From Pterobdella sp. o SKG-2022 (lineage: Eukaryota > Annelida > Clitellata > Hirudinida > Piscicolidae): DNA of 64,000 nt. Positions within the stretch are counted from its first letter, which is position 1. Every line of letters starts with the position of its first letter. This document shows positions 51,593-64,000 of this stretch, piece by piece. A program made the position numbers and the translations under genes. The notes below the pieces were generated by a model. That model did not search any database. It worked only from the letters and a program-made list of their open reading frames with translations, and was not told where the DNA came from. Location of the stretch: contig OZ038325.1 in assembly GCA_964035795.1 (NCBI GenBank), forward strand, positions 5,984,547 through 6,048,546, in the 5' to 3' direction.

Positions 51593-53221
51593 ATGCAAAC
51601 TAAAAAATTTTTTTTCATTCTTTTACTTCTCTTCCTTTCATCCTTCTCATCCTCATCTTCATCATCCTCATCTTCACTGGATTTTATGAAACCGTTTGGA
51701 GATGTCACCCAACACAAGGGTAGGTGATAACTAGAGCTATATTAAATTATTATAGATAATTTGAATATTAATAAGGCTATTTTTAGTTACTATGAGCCTT
51801 ATGAATACTAATAATGTTATTTTTAGTTACTATAAATTTCATGAATGCTATTAAGACTTGTATAAAACTATTAAAGTTATATTTAAATTACTACAGGTAT
51901 TCTAAACACCTATTTTCTCTAGACAATATTATTTTTTGTTTTTGTTTCAGAAATTATTTTTTTTTGTTTATTTATTTTTCCCATTTATTGTTTTTATTTT
52001 GAAAGTTAATTTTTCAATTTTTTATTTCACTCTTCTTATTTATTATTCCTATTTGTACAGCATTATTTCTCCACTACACACATTTATAAAGCAAACAGCC
52101 TTATTTTATCATTGCCTTTTCCTAATCTATCATAGGAAAAATAAAAATATAAAAACAACAATAATATAATCAAATAAATAAAAAGATAATAAAATAATAA
52201 TATTGCGATAATAACAAAAATAATGACGTATAAAACTGAATAAGTACAATAAAAGAATAATAAAGCTAAAACGACAAAAAAACAATCCCAGTAAAACAAC
52301 AATAAATATAATAACGGCGAAAAGTAAACTTAATCTGAAAAGATATAAAAGTGAGCGCTACAGCAAACAACCGGAGCGAATAATGAAAGCAACAATGACG
52401 CTCTGAATGGCCCTCGTTTGACCGACCAATCAGGGTAGAGGTGGATGGATGGTTAGATGGCTGGATGAATGATTGGATAGATAGAAGAACGGATGGATAC
52501 ATTGATAGATGGATGGATGGATAGGTGGATGGACGGATGGATAGAAAGACGGATAGATGGACGGATGGATGAATGAATGAGTGAATATATGCGTAGAAGA
52601 TCAGATCATTAGATAGTAAATTGAATGAATGAATTAGTTGATAGATAAGTTGATGCATAGATAGTTGAATAGATAGATGCAGAATGGAAAACTGAAGTAA
52701 TAAAAAATTATGAAATGTTAACAGAAAAACAAAATATTAAAAATAAATCATAAATCTCTTCCATCTTTTTTGTCCCTCCCTCTAACAACTACCCACAAAA
52801 ACAAATGCCGATAAAGCTGAAACTTGAAGCATCATCACCAACTCCATTATTCCTACTATGCATTAATGCTTCCATTATCTATCTAGCCATATTATCTATC
52901 TAGCCATATTATCTATCTAGCCATATTATCTATCTAGCCATATTATCTGTTTTTCCATATTATCTATCTAAATCGGCACACATCCAGCTACTCACCTAAC
53001 CGAACCATTCACCTATCTATCCTTGCATATATCTATTGTCATCTACCTTTCCACCCATTATTTCATCCAAGCACTCATCCACTCTCTTATTTATCACCCA
53101 TCTCCCATCCAACAGAAGATTGCAAACAGGGTCTTGGAATGGAGAATGGTCTGATAAAAGATTCCCAGCTAACAGCTAGCTCCTCCAAACAGCAGGCATT
53201 CTTCACGGCTACTGGAGCTAG
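51593..53221 (+). CDS. Secreted or membrane protein with a discoidin (F5/8 type C) domain, first two exons
   Basis: Exon 1 is 51593-51719 and exon 2 is 53116-53221; the phase 1 joint agrees. Exon 1 encodes a signal peptide: MQTKK, then the hydrophobic core FFFILLLLFLSSF, then a run of about nine serines, then LDFMKPFGDVTQHK. Exon 2 encodes EDCKQGLGMENGLIKDSQLT, then ASSSKQQAFFTATGAR, the characteristic start of a discoidin domain (Cys, LGMENG, I.DSQ.TASSS). Such domains bind collagen, phospholipids or sugars at the cell surface (discoidin receptors, coagulation factors, adhesion proteins). The rest of the domain should begin in phase 2, but I found no such exon in 53222-58570, so the gene continues past a long intron or out of the window. 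The serine run is written by TCA/TCC/TCT repeats, so a coding microsatellite lies just after the signal core. The exon 2 donor is GTGGGT. Confidence 0.75.
52440..52680. repeat. Degenerate (ATGG)(ATAG) tetranucleotide repeat
   Basis: About 240 bp of GGAT/AGAT/GAAT units in the intron between the two discoidin-gene exons. Confidence 0.88.
52876..52966. repeat. 17-bp minisatellite
   Basis: About five units of CCATATTATCTATCTAG, the last ones diverged. Confidence 0.88.
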
Positions 53222-54181
53222 GTGGGTGCGGTGGATTTGGTGTGGTGTGAAGGTGTGGAGGTGTGATGGGTAGAGTGAGGTGTAGAGGTGTAGAGGTGTG
53301 GTGGTGGTTTGGCGAAACGGAGGCTGGTAGTGTGGTCTGTGGGGAAGAGCTAGTGTGAGGTAGTGACAATGTGGTAGTTGGTGGTGTAATGGTGGGTGTA
53401 AGAAAGGTGACGTTGTTAATGATGATGATATTGAAGATGATGATGACGATGTTGATGATGGTAGTGATATAAGTAATGATAATGATATGGGTGATGATAA
53501 TGATACTGACGTAGCGATGAAAGCGTAACGGGTAAATGAGCATGAAAGATAATGATGATGATGCTTATGATGCAATAAGGATGAAGAGGTAATGACAGTA
53601 GTAACTTCAAACCTACGTTTTTTTAGAAAAAGAATATAAATACTGAACGTTGATTAAACCATAAAAGAAGAAAAATAATGGAGATTTTAGGGCTTTTTTT
53701 TATTTTTTTGATATTTTTAATGAAAAAATTAAAAAAAAAACTCAAAAAAGCAATTTTTTTATGTAAAAAATAAAGATAATTATTGTTGTTATAATAATAA
53801 AAAAATAAAAACTATATAAACAACAACAAAAAAATTATTATGAAAAATAATAATAACAATCATAAAAATAATCATAATAATAATCATAATAATAGATTAA
53901 ACAAACATTCGGCTGTAATACAAGAGTTCGTCTCTCGGGCTGATTAGTGTTTCTTGATTTTTTCGGTTATTATTATACTTTTTAAAATTTTTCTTATGTT
54001 TTTTTTATCTTTTTATACAATTTTTTCCACTATTGTTGTTGTATTATTGTTGTTATATTATTGTTGTTATATTATTGTTATTTAGTTTGTGTTAATACTG
54101 GTTTAATATTAATTAAAATATATTCTTGATTTATGAGAAATTTTTTGAAAGAACATGTGAACCAAATTTTATTCAACTGAA

Positions 54182-54235
54182 AGCGCCTCTGTAGCAAACC
54201 TAGTTTGCAAGCTGCGCCCCTTACAAATGAATAAT
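54182..54235 (+). repeat. Microsatellite-associated repeat, copy 2
   Basis: GCGCCTCTGTAGCAAACC, then TAGTTTGCAAGCTGCGC, ends directly at the AATAATAATGAT array. Same family as 40255-40315. Confidence 0.7.
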
Positions 54236-54460
54236 AATAATGATAATAATAATAATGATAATAATAATAATGATAATAATAATTATGATGATAATAATAA
54301 TAATGATAATAATAATAATGATAATAATAATAATGATAATAATAATAATGATAATAATAATAATGATAATAATAATAATGATAATAATAATAATGATAAT
54401 AATAATGATAATAATAATAATGATAATAATAATAATGATAATAATAATAATGATAATAAA
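54228..54460. repeat. 15-bp AAT/GAT minisatellite
   Basis: About 15 units of GATAATAATAATAAT with a few shortened or ATTATGAT variants. It begins at the 3' end of the repeat at 54182. Confidence 0.95.
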
Positions 54461-56081
54461 TGTTTCTAAGTTTAACCTCGTCATAATTCATTACTGCTTA
54501 AGAATATATCCACCGTGCTGCTGTCATTATTTGCACTTGTGTTAATTTTATATTATCTTTATTTTTTTTGATTTTTTTAGTCGTCACTGTCATTGGACTA
54601 TACCTCTAATCATAAAAAATAAAAATTAATATTGTTATATATATTTTTATTGCTCCTATTTCTTTTATTATTTTTTCGATTGTTTTTTGTTATTGTTTTT
54701 ATTATTAATTTAATTATTGTTTTTTATTATTATAAAATTATTATAAAAGTTCGAGAAGGGTTTCAAAGGCGTTAAGGTGCCTCAGACCGGAGTTTTATGT
54801 GTCCTCAAACCCCCAGTGGTGCTGTGTTCAAGGGATAACAACATTATTAGGATGTTTTTTTTTTTATTGTTTTTTTAGTTTTTTTTTTATTATGATTTTA
54901 TTATTATAATGTGATGTTTCTAGGATTCTTTTTATTTTGATGTTATTATCATTTTTATGTTTATATTATTTTTTTATTATATTATGCTTTGTTTTGTTTT
55001 ATTATTTTACTTATTATTTTTTCTAAATCCTTTATCAACTAATTGTTATTATAATGTTTTCTTTGTTATTACTGTTGATTTTGTTTGCAATATTATGAAA
55101 ACTATTGCTATTCTTAATAAAAAAAATTGACAGTTATTTTGTGAATTGCAAGTAAAATACTCAAACCACCATTATGATAATAAAGACCCACAAAGAACAC
55201 TTTTTTTCGTTTATATGTCCACCGTGAGGCAGGTGCATTAAAGTGCAGAAATACAGCTCAATTGAGGATCTGGCGTGATGTTTTGCTTTATAACAGCCAT
55301 TGCTTGTTTGTATTTTATAATTAGGCTAATATACTTACCCTAAACTTTTCTACTTCATGCTTCAAATATTTGTTGCGCTAATTTCAATTTTTTCACATGT
55401 TTCGGATTGTTTTGAGTTCATTTTTAAAAAATTCTCAATCATCTTAATGCGAACTCTTCTGAGATAAGCAATATAAACTTGTTAATTAATAATTTTTAAA
55501 CATTTTTAAGTAATTTTTAAGAAAAATTTGAAATTTAATTAGCAAAAACACACAAAAACACAATTTTTTTCTCTCCTCTTTCTCTTTTCTTCATCCTCAA
55601 TTTTCTTTTCTTCCTCCTACACCTCCTTTTTTTTGCTCTTCTTCCTTTTCCTCCTTGTCGTTCCCCATGTTAGATGCACTGAACCACATCAAACTCTCCA
55701 GACGATGATGTCTGCTAAGCTTTCTTTGGTGTCTATGAACCCGTTCACGAAATTTTCTATTTCACTTTTTTGAGGTTTTGAAATTTCAAAACTGCTAGAT
55801 CTGATTGTGACTAATAAATTATAGATTGTTGTCGTCCATGTTTTTGTTTAAAAGTGCACTTTTGAATGAAAAGTGCATTTAGAAAAATTAATTTTTTGGT
55901 TTTATTTCACGCTTTGATGAAACATTAAATTTGTCACAAATCAATTTTTTACGCAGTTGAGAGTTTTGGGTATTATTTTTCAAAATTGCTGAAAAGATTT
56001 GAAAGTGAACACTATTTTTATTTCAAAAATCGAACGATAAATTTTTGCTGAAAATTTTAGTTTTGAACAAAATATACGCCA

Positions 56082-56083
<2 letters not shown>

Positions 56084-56141
<58 letters not shown>
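56084..56141. repeat. (CA)n microsatellite
   Basis: About 58 bp of CA. Confidence 0.97.
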
Positions 56142-56142
<1 letters not shown>

Positions 56143-56738
56143 CACTAATGGAATTGCAAAGTATGACGTCAGATGATGTGATCTGCAAAATTAAAAATAA
56201 TCATGATGGATGCGTGTGGATTTCAAACATTGTTTTTTTTATTTGTTTTTGTGTGACTTTTTCGCTTGTTTTTAGGGTTTATGTTTTTTCCATTTTTTTT
56301 TATGAAGAAAAAGATTGAAAAAAACAAAAAGACACATAACAGCGTATATGCGACCAAAACAGAACACACAAAAGCACAAAAACCACTTTTTTCCACTTTC
56401 ACCACCCTCACAATAACATACACAAATCACATACGCATCAATGCGATTTTAATAACATGTCAACACAACTCACAACCACACAAAAAAACCACACACGCAC
56501 ACACACAAACATGTATATTCAAATTAATAAAACACATATTGTTTTAAGATACATCGTGCACCTTTCACCTTGTCAAAAAACATCATGTCAGTTTTGACTC
56601 TTCACATACCTAAAGCTTCAATACACGTAGCTTTTTTGTGTTTTCATATTGTGTATTTTTAAATTATGTGTTTTCATATTGTGGGATTTTCATTTTTTTT
56701 GATTTATGGAATGTGTTATAGGCTTTTTTAATAAATAT

Positions 56739-56855
<117 letters not shown>

Positions 56856-57327
56856 TAAAATTCTACACAAAAACAAACTCACACAAACCAATAAAAACAC
56901 ATACTAAAAATCAATGAAAACACATAAAAAACAGCTATAAACACACAAACACACACCCACACACACATACAAAAACATAAAAACACATAAACACACATAC
57001 AAACACCCCCACAACAAGAAACCACAAAAGAGCATTAAAGTGGAGGAATTTGAAATCTTCTTAAAGTGCTCTTATCTCCAATAAGCTAATGAGTTTGCAT
57101 ATAGACATACATAGTTTACATACAAATTAGATAATTTATGCATATGAATTCTAAAATTAGTTAATTTGTGCATGCAAATTAATTCTAAAAATTAAGTGGT
57201 TTATAAATAGCTTTATTCACGAAAATGAATATAAATTAATTTTCAAAAAATAGATCTGGACACACACGCACAAATAGAAAGGGTTTTGACATTTTCTATT
57301 TTTTTTTGTTTTCATTTTTGCAATATA

Positions 57328-57402
57328 GACCCGCATAGCTCAGTTGGTAGAGCATTAGACTAGTTATCTATAGTAACCGTTTCAAAACCGCGCGGGCCGA
57401 CA
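57328..57402 (+). repeat. tRNA-like SINE head, degenerate
   Basis: The A box TAGCTCAGTTGGTAGAGC and the CATTAGACTAGTTATCTA stem-loop are well kept, but the B box has decayed to GTTTCAAAACC. The ends GACCCGC and GCGGGCCGAC pair. The shared core with 15338-15415 shows both belong to one family. Too damaged to be a working tRNA gene. Confidence 0.6.
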
Positions 57403-58581
57403 ATTATATACACAACGAGTAGCGCCCTGTGAAATATCTGTTGAGCTAATGAAACCCCAATATGGGGCGACTAAAAGTCAGTCAACAAAAAAAACTTATC
57501 GCGACATATTTAAAAAACATTATACAATGACATACAAAACACATATATTAACCAACAAAAATATAAAAAAAAAACACACATAAATATGCAAAAAGTTTTT
57601 CTCACATACAAACACGCACAGATTAACAAACACATTATGATAATGATCACATACGCTAACAAAAACATACACATATGGCTGTAGTCACAAATGAAAAAAT
57701 GGTCACAAGAACCACACCTGCGTACTAAAGATCACGTACGAACAACAGACACATAAAGAAATGGTCACTTTACTACACATACATAAAAAAATGGTCACAC
57801 ACACACACACACACACAAAGAAGTATTTACGTAAAATCCAACATACATAAAGAGGTGGTCACGCACAGGTGAAACACGCACAGACAGACGTCTTGTTGGC
57901 ACAAGAAGTTCTTGAAGGCTATTGGAGGAAATATATGGGTCATAATTGGGTATAAATAGGTGGGTCAATACACGTGTGCTCAAGAATCACATACTGAAGA
58001 AGGAAAAAACTAAGTTAAATGAGAGATACTATGCTGAAAAATTTATAGATATCAGAGTATCTAAAGATATCTATAAATAATGCCGATACTTGATATAAAT
58101 AAGTACGCAATATAAAGATTTGAATAAAACACTTTTATTAACTGAATAGCACGAAGCTTTTTATAAGTTGAACTCACATTATTAAGTATAAATACTTACT
58201 TGGTAATGTGAGTTTTAATGAAATCATAGTATATGATTCAAACAGCAAGGCTAATATATAAAGAAATACAAACGTATACTAAAATATACAAAAAAACATG
58301 TATACAAGAAGATAGAATAACAAACGGAAACATAAAAATCACGAAGAAAGGCATAACAATAGATTCACGAATAAAAAGAAAAAACAGAAGGATAGTCAGA
58401 GATATAGAGAAAGGCATAGAAAGATACTCAGAGATATAAAGACAGGCACTTAATGAAACTCACAGATACAAAGAAAGGCACAGATAAGAAGAAAGACATC
58501 AAGGAATATAGAAGACTACATTAATTTGAATGTGTAAGCCTTTTCATTTATTACTGCTCTTTTGTGATTCTCAATTAGCTT

Positions 58582-64000
<5,419 letters not shown>

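Noticed and set aside
55640..55760. Possible next exon of the discoidin gene after CCCATGTTAG
   Set aside because: In the required phase it gives CTEPHQTLQTMMSAKLSL, unlike a discoidin domain, and no convincing donor follows.

Overview
The window is nuclear DNA from a multicellular animal. It is AT-rich, has spliced protein genes with GT-AG introns, and carries very many long microsatellites, 5'-truncated non-LTR retrotransposons and tRNA-derived SINE pieces. Nothing looks bacterial, viral or organellar. Short elements around the sequence CATGCTAGCAT, next to GATGAT/AATAAT runs, resemble repeats I associate with cephalopod and other lophotrochozoan genomes. I therefore lean to a lophotrochozoan, possibly a mollusc, with low confidence.

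Six protein genes can be read. (1) 0.9-6.0 kb, minus strand: five consecutive exons of a protein with tandem EGF repeats, open at both ends. (2) 10.0-18.2 kb, plus strand: a complete 23-exon SCYL1 pseudokinase gene of 789 codons. (3) 19.0-20.7 kb, minus strand: a 4-exon NK2-class homeobox gene of 307 codons. (4) 23.4-31.0 kb, minus strand: a complete 17-exon cytosolic arginyl-tRNA synthetase gene of 663 codons. (5) 31.4-43.2 kb, plus strand: a WDR93-like WD-repeat gene with asparagine-rich inserts encoded by AAT-type repeats. (6) From 51.6 kb, plus strand: a signal-peptide exon and the first discoidin (F5/8 type C) exon of a secreted or membrane protein that runs off the readable part. Exon boundaries were read by eye. 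In genes 2, 3 and 4 every intron phase matches its neighbour and the total length divides by three, which is strong internal support.

Layout: SCYL1 and the homeobox gene are tail to tail about 0.8 kb apart. Arginyl-tRNA synthetase and WDR93 are head to head with 392 bp between start codons, so they probably share a promoter region. The genes do not form a pathway: they cover Golgi/ER trafficking, transcription, translation, probable ciliary or scaffold function, and cell-surface or extracellular proteins.

The rest is repeat. There are dinucleotide GT/CA arrays up to about 410 bp, TTA arrays up to about 300 bp, a 500-bp TATC array touching a WDR93 splice donor, several minisatellites, and a >5.4-kb ACT/ACC satellite with higher-order structure that fills the right end (58.6-64.0 kb) and continues past the window. 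I found no CRISPR array, operon, prophage or defence system. The most unusual signals are repeat expansion inside coding exons, a possible 25-bp GT-AG segment inside WDR93, and several unnamed dispersed repeat families.
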